Assembly (NCBI GenBank): GCA_022827045.1 | Contig: JAJDTQ010000169.1 | Location: 1 to 13,329 of the forward strand | Length of the DNA: 13,329 nucleotides | Reading direction: 5' to 3' | DNA from: Candidatus Binatia bacterium | Lineage (GTDB): Bacteria; Desulfobacterota_B; Binatia; UBA9968; JAJDTQ01 | Shown here: positions 1 to 8,413 of the stretch, in pieces | Position numbering within the stretch: position 1 is the stretch's first letter | Layout: the number at the start of each line of letters is the position of its first letter | Notes under the pieces: model-generated | Told to the model about the DNA's origin: nothing | What the model saw: only the letters and a program-made list of their open reading frames with translations | Databases searched by the model: none | Translations under genes and position numbers: made by a program

Positions 1-451
1 GCCCGAGTACACCGCCAACGCCCTCAAGATCATCAAGGACGCCGCCGAGGAGGCGGGCCGCGACTTCTCCAAGTTCGAGGTGGCCCAGTTGATCAACTGC
101 TCCATCGCCGACGACCACCAGAAGGCCCTGGACGCCATCCGCTGGGAGGTAGCCACCAAGCTCGACCCCATCCAGCTCCCGTTCATCGCCCGCCCCAAGA
201 TGAAAGTCGGCGAGCCCTACATCCACGAGGAAGACATCCCGACCTTCGAGAAGGCCCATGCCGAGGGCGGCATGGAGGCCCTCATCAAGGCCATCCCGGA
301 TTCCTACGTGGAGGGCATGACGGCCAGCGGCACCCCGGACGAGGTCAAGGCCCGTGTCCAGCAGTACCGCGACGCCGGCGTCAAGATCCCGTTGCTGCGC
401 CCGGCGGCGGCGGATCAGACCGATGCCCTAATGGACCTGTTCGCGCAGTAG
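1..451 (+). CDS. LLM-class (luciferase-like) flavin-dependent oxidoreductase, C-terminal part
   Basis: The reading frame is open from base 2 to the TAG at 449-451, so about 149 C-terminal residues of a longer gene are visible. The ending resembles the C-terminus of F420- or FMN-dependent luciferase-like monooxygenases and reductases: a helix followed by SGTPDEVKARVQQYRDAGVK. In that family this element closes the TIM barrel next to the cofactor pocket. The N-terminal cofactor-binding part lies outside the window, so FMN versus F420 use cannot be decided. The gene is followed directly by a rho-independent terminator, so it probably ends its own transcript and is not co-transcribed with the hyuA-like gene 66 bp downstream. 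LLM enzymes often occur beside catabolic genes for heterocycles or amides, which fits the context but does not identify a substrate. Confidence 0.8.
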   Translation, partial: PEYTANALKIIKDAAEEAGRDFSKFEVAQLINCSIADDHQKALDAIRWEVATKLDPIQLPFIARPKMKVGEPYIHEEDIPTFEKAHAEGGMEALIKAIPDSYVEGMTASGTPDEVKARVQQYRDAGVKIPLLRPAAADQTDALMDLFAQ

Positions 452-466
452 GGGGCGGTGTTCGAA

Positions 467-500
467 GCCGCCCGTGGCCAAACCACGCGGCGGCTTTTCT
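467..500 (+). terminator. Rho-independent terminator after the LLM oxidoreductase
   Basis: The left arm GCCGCCCGTGG (467-477), loop CCAAA (478-482) and right arm CCACGCGGCGGC (483-494) pair along their whole length with one bulged C. They are followed directly by TTTTCT (495-500). This is a strong GC stem plus a U-tract in the 66 bp between two genes on the same strand. It separates the upstream oxidoreductase from the hyu cluster. Confidence 0.8.
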
Positions 501-517
501 CACCACGACGGTAACCC

Positions 518-2593
518 ATGTATCGCGTCGGCGTTGACATCGGCGGAACCTTCACGGATCTGCTCCTGGTGGCGGATGACGGCACGTCCTTCATCGGCAA
601 GACCCTGACCACCCACGGAGACCCGAGCGTGGCGGTGGAAACCGCCATGCGCGAGGGCCTGGAGACAGGGATCGTCGACCGGGCGCAGCCAGGCACGGTG
701 GTACACGGCACCACGCTGGTCACCAACGCCCTGATCGAGCGCAAGGGCGCCCTCACCGCGCTGCTTACCACCGAAGGGTTCCGGGACGCCCTGGAGATCG
801 GCCGCGAGCACCGCTACGAGCTCTACGACCTCGATCTTGAGTTCCCCAAGCCCCTGGTGCCGCGCTACCTCCGCTTCGACGTGCCCGAGCGCGTGGCCGC
901 CGACGGCACCGTGCTGACCCCGCTGGACGAGGACTTCGTGCGCAGCCTCGTGGCGGAGCTTCGGGACAAGGGGGTGCGGGCGGTGGCGGTGTGCTATCTC
1001 AACAGCTTCCGCAACCCCGCCCACGAGCGCCGTACGCAGGAGATCATCGCCGAGGTGGCGCCGGACATCCGCGTGTCGGTGAGCGCCGACGTGGTGCCCG
1101 AGATCCGCGAGTTCCAGCGCACCAGCACCACCGCCGCCAACGTCTATGTGCAGGAGCGCGTGGCCGCCTATCTGCAGGAGCTTCAGCAGCGGCTGGACGG
1201 CCTGCGTTTCAGCGGCAGCTTCTTCGTGATGCTGTCCAGCGGCGGCATCGGCACGCCCGAGACGGCCGCCCGCTTCCCGGTGCGCATGCTGGAATCGGGG
1301 CCGGCGGCGGGAGCGCTGGCGGCGGCGGCTCTGGGACAGCGCGCGGGCTATCCCGATCTGCTCTCCTTCGACATGGGCGGCACCACCGCCAAGCTCTGCG
1401 CGGTGGAGAACGGCTATCCGCTGAAGGCGCGGGAGTTCGAGGTGGACCGGATCTACCGCTTCCGCAAGGGCAGCGGCCTGCCCATCAAGATCCCGGTCAT
1501 CGACATGATCGAGATCGGCGCCGGCGGCGGCAGCATCGCTCGGGTGGACGCGCTGGGGCTTCTCAAGGTTGGGCCCGACAGCGCCGGCGCCGAGCCGGGG
1601 CCGGCCTGCTACGGCCGCGGCGGCACCGGCGCCACGGTTACCGACGCGAACCTCATCCTGGGCTACTTCGATCCGGACTATTTTCTCGGCGGGGAGATGA
1701 AGCTCGACGTGGACGCGGCAAGGCAGGCCCTTGGCGCGGTGGCCGGCAAGCTCGACATGCGCGTGGAGGAGGTGGCCTGGGGCATCCACCAGATCGTCAA
1801 CGAGAACATGGCCAACGCCGCCCGCGCCCACCTGGGCGAACGCGGCAAGGACCCGCGGGAACTGCCCATGTACGCCTTCGGCGGCGCCGGGCCGGTGCAC
1901 GGCGGTCACGTCGCAGAGCTGCTGCGGCTGCCCACGCTGATCTCTCCCATGGGGGCGGGTGTGGGATCGACCTTCGGGCTCCTGGCGGCGCCGCTGGCCT
2001 TCGACTTCGTGCGTAGCGCCTACAGCCTCCTGGACGAGCTGAACTGGTCCTTCGTCAACGGCATGTTCGACGAAATGTGCGCCGAAGGGCGCGCCATCCT
2101 GGAACAGTCGGGGCTGGCTCCGGACGAGATCGTCTACGAGCGCACCGCGGACATGCGCTACACCGGCCAGGGCCATGAGGTGTCGGTGACCATCCCGGAC
2201 GGGGTGCTGGACGCGGGCCATCTCGCCGCCATCACCGAGGCCTTCGAACGCACCTACGAGCACATGTACGGCCGCACCGTCCCGGACGTGGTGGTGGAGG
2301 TGATCAACTGGCGCGTGGTGGCGCGGGGGCCGGAGCAGCCGCTCAACTTCTCCACCCAGAGCCGGAAGGCAGATGGAGGCAAGGCTCAGAAAGGTACGCG
2401 CCCGGTGTATTCGGCGGGCCGGGGCAAGTTTGTCGAGACCGCGGTCTACGACCGCTACGCGCTGACGCCGGGCATGACCTTCCCGGGCCCCGCCATCGTG
2501 GAGGAGCGGGAGTCCACCCTGGTCGTGACCGCCCGCAGCCGCGCCCGGGTTGACGATTATCTGAACGTGGTCGTAGAGTTCGACTATGAGTAA
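518..2593 (+). CDS. hyuA: Hydantoinase/oxoprolinase A subunit (N-methylhydantoinase A-like, ATP-dependent)
   Basis: A 691-residue protein of normal family length (about 680-720). It opens with the phosphate-binding signature GVDIGGTFTD (residues 5-14) of the actin-like ATPase fold. A second nucleotide-binding element, SFDMGGTTAK, starts near residue 283, and a glycine-rich IGAGGGSIA loop lies at 333-341. The order is Hydant_A_N (about 3-180), Hydantoinase_A (about 200-490) and a C-terminal hydantoinase/acetone-carboxylase-like domain (about 505-685). Characterised relatives couple ATP hydrolysis to opening of 5-oxoproline, N-methylhydantoin or hydantoins, or to carboxylation, together with a B subunit. 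The true substrate cannot be read from sequence. The ATG at 518 places the signature where the family has it, although the ribosome-binding site is weak. The stop overlaps the hyuB start by 8 nt, indicating coupled synthesis. A second hyuA-like gene begins at 13127. Confidence 0.93.
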   Translation: MYRVGVDIGGTFTDLLLVADDGTSFIGKTLTTHGDPSVAVETAMREGLETGIVDRAQPGTVVHGTTLVTNALIERKGALTALLTTEGFRDALEIGREHRYELYDLDLEFPKPLVPRYLRFDVPERVAADGTVLTPLDEDFVRSLVAELRDKGVRAVAVCYLNSFRNPAHERRTQEIIAEVAPDIRVSVSADVVPEIREFQRTSTTAANVYVQERVAAYLQELQQRLDGLRFSGSFFVMLSSGGIGTPETAARFPVRMLESGPAAGALAAAALGQRAGYPDLLSFDMGGTTAKLCAVENGYPLKAREFEVDRIYRFRKGSGLPIKIPVIDMIEIGAGGGSIARVDALGLLKVGPDSAGAEPGPACYGRGGTGATVTDANLILGYFDPDYFLGGEMKLDVDAARQALGAVAGKLDMRVEEVAWGIHQIVNENMANAARAHLGERGKDPRELPMYAFGGAGPVHGGHVAELLRLPTLISPMGAGVGSTFGLLAAPLAFDFVRSAYSLLDELNWSFVNGMFDEMCAEGRAILEQSGLAPDEIVYERTADMRYTGQGHEVSVTIPDGVLDAGHLAAITEAFERTYEHMYGRTVPDVVVEVINWRVVARGPEQPLNFSTQSRKADGGKAQKGTRPVYSAGRGKFVETAVYDRYALTPGMTFPGPAIVEERESTLVVTARSRARVDDYLNVVVEFDYE

Positions 2594-4310
2594 GACCGTC
2601 ATCGATCCCGTGACCCTGGAGGTCATCTGGAACCGCCTCCTGTCGGTGGCCAACGAGCAGCAGGACGCGCTCATGCGCACGGCCTTCAGCACCATCGTGC
2701 GGGAGAGCCAGGACCTGGCCTGCGGCCTCTTCGACACCAAGGGCCGCATGGTGGCCCAGTCGGTGAGCGGCACGCCGGGCCACATCAACGCCATGGCCAC
2801 GTCCATGGGGCACTTCCTTCGGGAGTTCCCCGCCGAAACGCTGGTGCCGGGCGACGTGCTCATCACCAACGACCCCTGGCAGACCGCGGGCCACGTCAAC
2901 GACATCACCATCACCACGCCGATCTTCCGGGCCGGTCAACTCGTCGCCTTCTTCGCCAACACCTGCCACGCCGCGGACATCGGCGGGCGCATCCTCTCCG
3001 CCGAGGCGCGGGAGGTCTACGAGGAGGGGCTGCGCATCCCCATCATGAAGCTCTTCCACGCGGGCGAGCCCGATCCCATTCTGCTCAAGATGATCCGCGC
3101 CAACGTGCGGCTGCCCCATGAGGTGGTGAGCGATTTCTACGCCCAGTCCGCCTGCAACGACGCCGGCGGCCGGGCGCTCATCGAGACCATGGACGAGTTC
3201 GGCCTGGACAGCTTCGATCCCGTGGCCGAGGAGATCATCAGCCGCTCCGAGAAGGCGGTGCGTGCGGCCATCGCCGACCTTGAGGACGGCGAGTGGGAAG
3301 GGGAGACCTGGAGCGACGGCTTCGAGGAACCGATCTTCATCAAGACGAAGCTCGAGGTGCGTGGCGACGAGATATTCATCGACTTCACTGGCTCCTCGCC
3401 CCAGAGCTACCGCGGCATCAACGTGGTGATGAACTACACCCACGCATACGCCAGCTTCGCGGCCAAGGCGGCCATCTATCCCGACGTGCCCCACAACGAA
3501 GGCAGCTTTCGGCCGGTGCACGTGAGCGCGCCCGAGGGCTGTATCCTCAACGCCAACGAGCCGGCGCCGGTGGCGGCGCGTCAGACCGTGGGGCACTTCG
3601 TGCCCACCGCGGTCTTCACGGCCCTGGCCAAGGCGCTTCCGGGAAAGCTCATGGCGCCTAGCGCGGACCCCATCTGGCTCAGCGTGTGGCGTGGCCAGGA
3701 CCCGGCGTTCAACCTCACGGTCTTCCAGGTGGGCGGCACCGGCGCCCGCCCCACCAAGGACGGCCTCAGCGCGGTGGGTTTCCCCAGCGGCGTCGCGGGC
3801 GTGCCCGCCGAGGTCATCGAGAGCCTGTCGCCGCTGGTCATGCGCCGGCGCGAGCTGCGGGTGGATTCCGGCGGCGCCGGCACCTGGCGCGGCGGCCTCG
3901 GCCAGTTCACCGAGTTCGCCAACCGCGCCCGCGGCCGATGGAGCGTCAACGGCATCCTCGACCGTACCCGCTACGCCGCCCCGGGCATCATGGGCGGCGG
4001 CCCGGGCCTCCCCGGCGAGTTCATCCTCGACGGCGGCGAGCGTCCCAACCCCAAGGCGCAGACCCATCTCGGAGGCGACCGCAGCGTGCAACTGAATCAT
4101 CCGGGAGGAGGCGGTTACGGCGAACCCTTCCGGCGCGATCCCGAACGCGTCCGCGCGGATGTCATCTACGGCTATATCACCCCCGAGGCCGCCGAGCGCG
4201 ACTACGGCGTGGTGGTGCGCTACACCGGACGCGACGACGAGAAGGTGCGGCTGCCCGAGCAGTGGGTGATCGACGAGGATGCGACCCGGGAGCTGCGGGA
4301 GAACGCGTGA
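2586..4310 (+). CDS. hyuB: Hydantoinase/oxoprolinase B subunit (N-methylhydantoinase B-like)
   Basis: A 574-residue protein covered almost throughout by the Hydantoinase_B domain. Landmarks are GHINAM in the N-terminal third, NDPWQTAGHVND at residues 95-106, NTCHAADIGG at 125-134 (conserved His and Asp of the family, probably at the metal or active site), and a C-terminal region rich in glycine with GGAGTWRGGLGQ and HPGGGGYG. The usual family form of the first block is NDPYxGGTHLxD, so Trp for Tyr and QTA for GGT are local variations. The B subunit partners the ATP-hydrolysing A subunit and is presumed to carry the hydrolytic or carboxylating site. The ATG overlaps the end of hyuA within ATGAGTAA, and its own TGA overlaps the GTG of the next gene. 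All three are therefore likely one translationally coupled unit. Confidence 0.93.
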   Translation: MSKTVIDPVTLEVIWNRLLSVANEQQDALMRTAFSTIVRESQDLACGLFDTKGRMVAQSVSGTPGHINAMATSMGHFLREFPAETLVPGDVLITNDPWQTAGHVNDITITTPIFRAGQLVAFFANTCHAADIGGRILSAEAREVYEEGLRIPIMKLFHAGEPDPILLKMIRANVRLPHEVVSDFYAQSACNDAGGRALIETMDEFGLDSFDPVAEEIISRSEKAVRAAIADLEDGEWEGETWSDGFEEPIFIKTKLEVRGDEIFIDFTGSSPQSYRGINVVMNYTHAYASFAAKAAIYPDVPHNEGSFRPVHVSAPEGCILNANEPAPVAARQTVGHFVPTAVFTALAKALPGKLMAPSADPIWLSVWRGQDPAFNLTVFQVGGTGARPTKDGLSAVGFPSGVAGVPAEVIESLSPLVMRRRELRVDSGGAGTWRGGLGQFTEFANRARGRWSVNGILDRTRYAAPGIMGGGPGLPGEFILDGGERPNPKAQTHLGGDRSVQLNHPGGGGYGEPFRRDPERVRADVIYGYITPEAAERDYGVVVRYTGRDDEKVRLPEQWVIDEDATRELRENA

Positions 4311-5074
4311 TCCTTTCCGACCGCATCGCACTCGTCACCGGGGCGGCCACCGGAATCGGCCGCGCCACCGTCCTGGAGCTGGCCCGCGCCGGCGCGGCGG
4401 GGGTGGCCATCAACTACCGATCGGCCAGGGAGCAGGCGGAGAGCCTGGCGGCGGAGGCGCGGACGCTGGGCACGGAGGCGTTCTGCGTGCACGGGGACGT
4501 GCGCGACGACGGGCACGTACGCTCGATGGTCGACGACACGGTGGAGCGCTTCGGACGCCTGGACATCCTGGTCAACAACGCCGGCATCACCCGATGGGTG
4601 CCGATCACCGACATGGAGGCGTTGACCGACGAGATCTGGGACATGACCCTGGACGTCAACGTCAAGGGGGCGTACCGCTGCGCCCGGGCGGCGGCGCCGC
4701 ACCTGAAGGCCACCGGGGGGATGATCGTCAACGTGTCCTCCATCTCGGGCGTCATCGCGCCCTCCACCATGTCGTCGCTCGCCTACGGCACCGCAAAGGC
4801 GGGGCTCATCTACCTGACCCGCGGGCTCGCCGTGGCCCTGGGCCCCGAGATCCGGGTCAACGCCGTGGCGCCGGCGTTCACCGACACCCAGTGGATGCGC
4901 GATCACTACGGCGCCGACTACGACGGGATCATCGAACGCGCTTCCGCCAACTACCCGCTCAAGCGCATCGCCAAGCCGGACGAGGTGGCCGGCGCCGTGC
5001 TGGGACTGATCACCGGCGGCGACTTCGTCACCGGCCAGACCCTGTTGGTGGACGGCGGCCTGAGCCTGAGCTAG
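4307..5074 (+). CDS. Short-chain dehydrogenase/reductase (classical SDR, FabG-like)
   Basis: A 255-residue classical SDR. It has the Rossmann TGAATGIG at residues 11-18, NNAG at 90-93, the structural Asn in LDVNVKG (N118), catalytic Ser147 and the YGTAK motif with Tyr160 and Lys164. Its C-terminus (VTGQTLLVDGG) is typical of FabG-type enzymes. All catalytic residues are present, so it should be an active NAD(P)-dependent alcohol dehydrogenase or ketoreductase. An arginine in NYRS after strand beta-2 hints at NADPH preference. The reading frame is open far upstream, but the GTG at 4307 sits in a GTGA overlap with the hyuB stop and places the Rossmann motif correctly. A 3-oxoacyl-ACP reductase role is less likely in this catabolic setting; the substrate is probably a hydroxy acid, sugar acid or other pathway intermediate. 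Confidence 0.9.
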   Translation: MILSDRIALVTGAATGIGRATVLELARAGAAGVAINYRSAREQAESLAAEARTLGTEAFCVHGDVRDDGHVRSMVDDTVERFGRLDILVNNAGITRWVPITDMEALTDEIWDMTLDVNVKGAYRCARAAAPHLKATGGMIVNVSSISGVIAPSTMSSLAYGTAKAGLIYLTRGLAVALGPEIRVNAVAPAFTDTQWMRDHYGADYDGIIERASANYPLKRIAKPDEVAGAVLGLITGGDFVTGQTLLVDGGLSLS

Positions 5075-5110
5075 TTCCCCCGAAACTCCAATAGACGAGA
5101 GAGACGTTCC

Positions 5111-5761
5111 ATGACCAAGACGGAGTTGATGACCGCCATGCAGGCGCACCGCCTGGTGGCGGTGATTCGTTCCAGGACCGCGGAAGAGGCGCTGGCCACC
5201 GCCAGGGCGGTGGGCGAAGCGGGTGTGAAGTTCGTCGAGGTGACCTTCACCGTACCCGATGCCGCCGAAGTCATTTGCACGCTGGCCGGGGAGGGTCAGG
5301 TGTACGTGGGCGCCGGCACCGTGCTCTCCGAGGAGCAGGCGCGCACGGGCATCGAGGCAGGGGCGCGGTTCATCGTCTCGCCGAGCCTGGAGCTGGACCT
5401 GGTGCCGCTCTGCCGCGAGGCCGGCGTCGCCTCCATCCCGGCCGGGGCGACCCCCACCGAGGTGGTCCGGGCGATACGCGCCGGCGCCGACCTGGTGAAG
5501 ATCTTTCCCGCGGATTGCGTGGGCGGGCCGCACTTCGTCCGGCAGATGCTGGGCCCGTTCCCGGACGCACGGTTCATGGTCTCCGGGGGCGTCAACAAGG
5601 ACAACGTCGCCGAGTACGCCACCCTGGGGGTGACGGGCATCGTGTTGGGCAGCGCGTTCCTGGCGGACGTGCTGGCGCGGGAAGGCCACGCCGGGCTCGT
5701 GGCCAGGGCGCGGGAGTTCGTGACACTGGTGGACAATGCTTTGGGCGCCGCTGCCGCTTGA
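5111..5761 (+). CDS. eda: Bifunctional KHG/KDPG-type aldolase
   Basis: A 216-residue class I aldolase of normal length for the KDPG/KHG family. Visible elements are VAVIR at residues 16-20, the general-base Glu43 in FVEVTFTVPDA, VGAGTV at 66-71, the ATPTEV block at 112-117 and the Schiff-base Lys130 in LVKIFPAD. The phosphate-side loop MVSGGVNKDN starts near 156, and LGSAF lies near 179-183. In the family the reaction is reversible retro-aldol release of pyruvate or glyoxylate from 2-keto-3-deoxy-6-phosphogluconate or 4-hydroxy-2-oxoglutarate. SGGV replaces the more usual TGGI in the phosphate loop, so another 2-keto acid is possible. It starts 36 nt after the SDR with a purine-rich GACGAGAGAG upstream and may end the operon. 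The eda symbol reflects family, not proven substrate. Confidence 0.88.
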   Translation: MTKTELMTAMQAHRLVAVIRSRTAEEALATARAVGEAGVKFVEVTFTVPDAAEVICTLAGEGQVYVGAGTVLSEEQARTGIEAGARFIVSPSLELDLVPLCREAGVASIPAGATPTEVVRAIRAGADLVKIFPADCVGGPHFVRQMLGPFPDARFMVSGGVNKDNVAEYATLGVTGIVLGSAFLADVLAREGHAGLVARAREFVTLVDNALGAAAA

Positions 5762-5807
5762 GCGCGGGCACTCGGCTCACGGGTGGGTTTCGCAGAAGGG
5801 GAAGCGT

Positions 5808-6790
5808 ATGACGACGAGAACGCGGATCGCAGTTGCGGTTCTGGCTCTGGGTATCTTCGCGTGCACTGCCGCACAGGCTCGGACGACCGCCGGGGAAGTG
5901 AAGGACCCTGAAAGTCTGAAGGCCTTCGTCGAAGGGGCGAAGGCGTATATCGAATCGATCACGGAAATGAACGAAGGCGCGAAGCTCAGGCAGAGGCTGA
6001 GAACGGAGGGCGACTGGAAGTCCGGATCGACGTTCCTCGTGGTCTTCCTCAAGAGCGGGGAGCCGTTCATCCACGGGAACGATCGCTCGGCGGAGAGCAA
6101 GAACCTCCTCGGCGTCGAGGACGAGCGCGGAACCAAGGTGGTCCAGAAACTCTTCGCGGCCGCTGCCGGGGCGGCGGTTTCGTCCAATACCACGACAAGG
6201 GGCCCAAGACGGCATACGCGGTCGAATACACCTCCGGGATCACCGGAAGACCATACGTGCTGGTCGGCGGCTACTCGCAGGACGTCTCCCATGTCCCGGT
6301 CCACATACCGGATCTGCCGAAGCCCGCCGTCACCGCATCGCAGGTCGTGGACCGCGAGACACTCGTCACCTTCGTCGAGGAGGCGGCCAGGGTGTACCGC
6401 CAAGCCGTCATGTCCGAAGGCTTCAGGGGCCTCATCGGGGTCAGAAACGCGTTCCGGGTGGAAGGAGGGGACTGGAAATCGGGCTCCATCTACCTGTGGG
6501 TCGTGAGTGGCGGGGGCGTCACCCTGTTTCACGGCTCCGAGCCGTATCGCGAAGGCAAGCCCACGGACATGGTGAGGACGGACTCCAAGGGGGTGAAGAT
6601 CGCCCAGGAATTGATCGGCGGCGCGCGGCGCGAGGGCCGGAAGTTCCTGCGGTACCACTACGATAACCCGGCCATCCAGGGAGACGAGGAGACCGGTTCC
6701 CCTAAGTTCGGCTACGCGGTGAGCTTCCCGGGACCGAATACGAAACAGAGGCTGGTGATCGGATCCGGAATCTACGTGTCCGGGAAATGA
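5808..6790 (+). pseudogene. Secreted tandem Cache-domain protein, disrupted by a single-base frameshift
   Basis: From ATG 5808 the protein begins with a signal peptide: basic TRTR, a hydrophobic stretch, then AQA with probable cleavage after residue 24. One Cache-like domain follows up to a GGGG run at 6168-6171. There the frame is lost; the original frame would run to a TGA at 6506, 232 residues from the start. The next frame, read without a break from about 6170, continues the same domain as GGGFVQYHDKG and LVGGYSQDVSHVP. It then encodes a second, homologous domain ending VIGSGIYVSGK at 6790. Both halves share GDWKSGS and a downstream HG, so they are an internal duplication. Adding one G at 6168-6171 gives a 327-residue protein. 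Cache domains bind small extracellular ligands; no transmembrane or signalling domain follows, so it would be a free periplasmic or secreted binding protein. A sequencing error is an alternative to a true pseudogene. Confidence 0.8.
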
Positions 6791-6826
6791 CGGCAAGTGG
6801 GTAGCGCGAACCGGGAAGCACAACGG

Positions 6827-7978
6827 ATGAAGGCGGTGCCCTACTCGGGGCTTCGCAAGATGATGCTGCGGGCCGACGAGCTGGGGCGGGAAGGCAAGCC
6901 GGTGATCCATCTGGAGATCGGCCGGCCGGACTTCGACACCCCTGAGCACATCAAGGCCGCCGCCCGCCGCGCCCTGGATGAGGGCAAGGTCCACTACACC
7001 TCCAACTACGGTGTGCCGGAGATCCGTCGCGCCATCGCCGGCAAGCTGCGCTCCGAGAACGGCCTGGAGTTCGACGAAAACGGGGAGATCGCGGTCACCG
7101 TCGGCGCCAACGAGGCGGTTTTTCTGGCCATGATGGCGTTCCTCGACGAGGGCGACGAGGTGCTGGTGCCGGACCCTTCCTGGCTCAACTACTTCCATTG
7201 CATCACCCTGGCAGGCGGCGTGCCCGTGAGCGTGCCGCTACGGGCGGAGAAGGACTTCCGCATGGACCCGGAGGACGTGGCCCGGCTGCTGACGCCGCGC
7301 ACCCGCATGATGGTGGTGATGAGCCCCCACAACCCCACCGGCGCCGTGCTCGACCGCGGGCACCTGGAGGCGCTGGCGGCGTTGGCCCAGGAGCGGGATC
7401 TGCTGGTGCTGTCGGACGAGATCTACGAGAAGCTCGTGTACGACGGCGCCGTTCACCACAGCATCGGCGGCCTGCCAGGCATGCGCGAGCGCACGCTGCT
7501 GGTGAACGGTTTCTCCAAGAGCTACTCCATGACCGGTTGGCGCCTGGGCTACGTGGCCGCGCTGCGGGATCTCATTGACGTCATGATCCGCGTGCACCAG
7601 TACACGGTGATGTGCCCCACCTCCTTTGCCCAGTACGGTGCGGTGGCGGCCTACGAGGGGCCCCAGGAGTGCGTGGAAGAGATGCGACGGGAGTTCGCCC
7701 GGCGCCGTGAGCTTATCCTGCGCCGGCTCCAGGCCATGGAGGGCATCGATTGCCCCGTGCCCGAGGGTGCCTTCTACGCCTTCCCGTCAGTGCGGCGGCT
7801 GGGCCGTTCGTGCCAGCAGGTGGCCGAGCACCTCCTGGAGGACGCCTACATCGCCACGGTGCCGGGCAGCGCCTTCGGAACATACGGCACGGGACATATC
7901 CGGCTCGCGTACTCCAACTCCTACGAGAACATCGAGGAGGCCATGGATCGGATGGAGACGAGCCTGGCGAAGTTGTAG
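6827..7978 (+). CDS. PLP-dependent class I/II aminotransferase (aspartate/aromatic type)
   Basis: A 383-residue fold-type I aminotransferase with every key element. LEIGRPDFDTPEH (29-41) and YTSNYGVPEIR (57-67) form the substrate entrance. NPTG is at 169-172, SDEIY at 196-200 has the cofactor-binding Asp197, and SKSYSMTGWRLGY at 230-242 has the Schiff-base Lys231. HIRLAYS at 357-363 carries the substrate-carboxylate Arg359. It should transfer an amino group between an amino acid and a 2-oxo acid; the donor cannot be assigned. The frame also allows a GTG start at 6797, ten residues longer. I prefer ATG 6827 because homologues begin close to MKAxPxSGLRK and GGGAAG-like purines (GGGAAG) lie just upstream. 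It follows the broken Cache gene by only a few tens of bases and could share its transcript. Confidence 0.9.
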   Translation: MKAVPYSGLRKMMLRADELGREGKPVIHLEIGRPDFDTPEHIKAAARRALDEGKVHYTSNYGVPEIRRAIAGKLRSENGLEFDENGEIAVTVGANEAVFLAMMAFLDEGDEVLVPDPSWLNYFHCITLAGGVPVSVPLRAEKDFRMDPEDVARLLTPRTRMMVVMSPHNPTGAVLDRGHLEALAALAQERDLLVLSDEIYEKLVYDGAVHHSIGGLPGMRERTLLVNGFSKSYSMTGWRLGYVAALRDLIDVMIRVHQYTVMCPTSFAQYGAVAAYEGPQECVEEMRREFARRRELILRRLQAMEGIDCPVPEGAFYAFPSVRRLGRSCQQVAEHLLEDAYIATVPGSAFGTYGTGHIRLAYSNSYENIEEAMDRMETSLAKL

Positions 7979-8413
7979 AGGCGGCTTTCAAACTTGGCCG
8001 TGTAGGGTTTGTCCTACAACCCGACGCCCGTAACTAGCTGAAAACAATTAAGTAAAGTCCGCTTCTTGAAGGTCCAGATAATTTGTGCCGGGACAATCAA
8101 CACATGGTCAACACCGGCACCTTAGGCGGCTTGTTCTTGTTCGACCACGGGGTGATGCGTGCATCGAACGATGGCGCTACTGTCTGCTCCGCAGACGTTC
8201 CTTGAGACAGCGGTAAGCCAGCTTCTTCTTCCACCGAGCGCAGGGGACTGCTCCTCCGCGACGATCTTCGCAAGCGCCAACGTTACCACGTAGAACAGAT
8301 TCGCGAGCAGGGCATCTCCGACCCTTCGCGGTTCGCTGAAATCTTCCATCAGTCCGGGCGTCTCGCCGTGGACGAGATTGCTTCGCCCTTCTCTTACACC
8401 ATCTTGACAGAGA
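7979..8413. other. Scar-like region without a confident gene
   Basis: These 435 bp have a less GC-rich start (AT-rich around 8040-8060) and no open frame with recognisable features. Faint coding-like traces lie on the minus strand. One frame (8122-8349) encodes a hydrophobic stretch, NLFYVVTLALAKIVAEE. A different minus frame ending at TGA 8099-8097 reads SFDARITPWSNKNKPPKVP. Two such pieces in different frames would fit a decayed gene, but I recognise no family. The segment lies between a complete metabolic gene and an IS remnant, which fits repeated insertion and deletion. Confidence 0.4.
8001..8018. repeat. Small inverted repeat downstream of the aminotransferase
   Basis: TGTAGG (8001-8006) and CCTACA (8013-8018) are perfect complements around GTTTGT, 23 bp after the aminotransferase stop. 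No T-run follows, so it is a weak terminator at best. It could be a 3' mRNA hairpin or a dispersed palindromic repeat of the type seen after genes in many proteobacteria. Confidence 0.4.

Noticed and set aside
500..2917. 805-residue minus-strand open frame antisense to hyuA
   Set aside because: It is a shadow of the GC-rich hyuA codons. The product is low-complexity, rich in His, Arg, Gly and Ala, with no motifs, while the + strand frame has clear family signatures.
2343..4331. 662-residue minus-strand open frame antisense to hyuB
   Set aside because: Same reason: composition typical of reverse-complemented high-GC coding sequence and complete overlap with a confident gene.
4220..5689. 489-residue minus-strand open frame across the SDR and aldolase genes
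   Set aside because: It spans two well-supported + strand genes and their gap, with no recognisable domain.
6797..6829. GTG start for the aminotransferase at 6797
   Set aside because: Possible, but the extra ten residues do not resemble the family start, whereas ATG 6827 has purines just upstream and a typical N-terminus.
5777..7198. 473-residue minus-strand open frame over the Cache pseudogene and aminotransferase start
   Set aside because: Shadow frame; the opposite strand carries signal peptide, Cache motifs and aminotransferase motifs.
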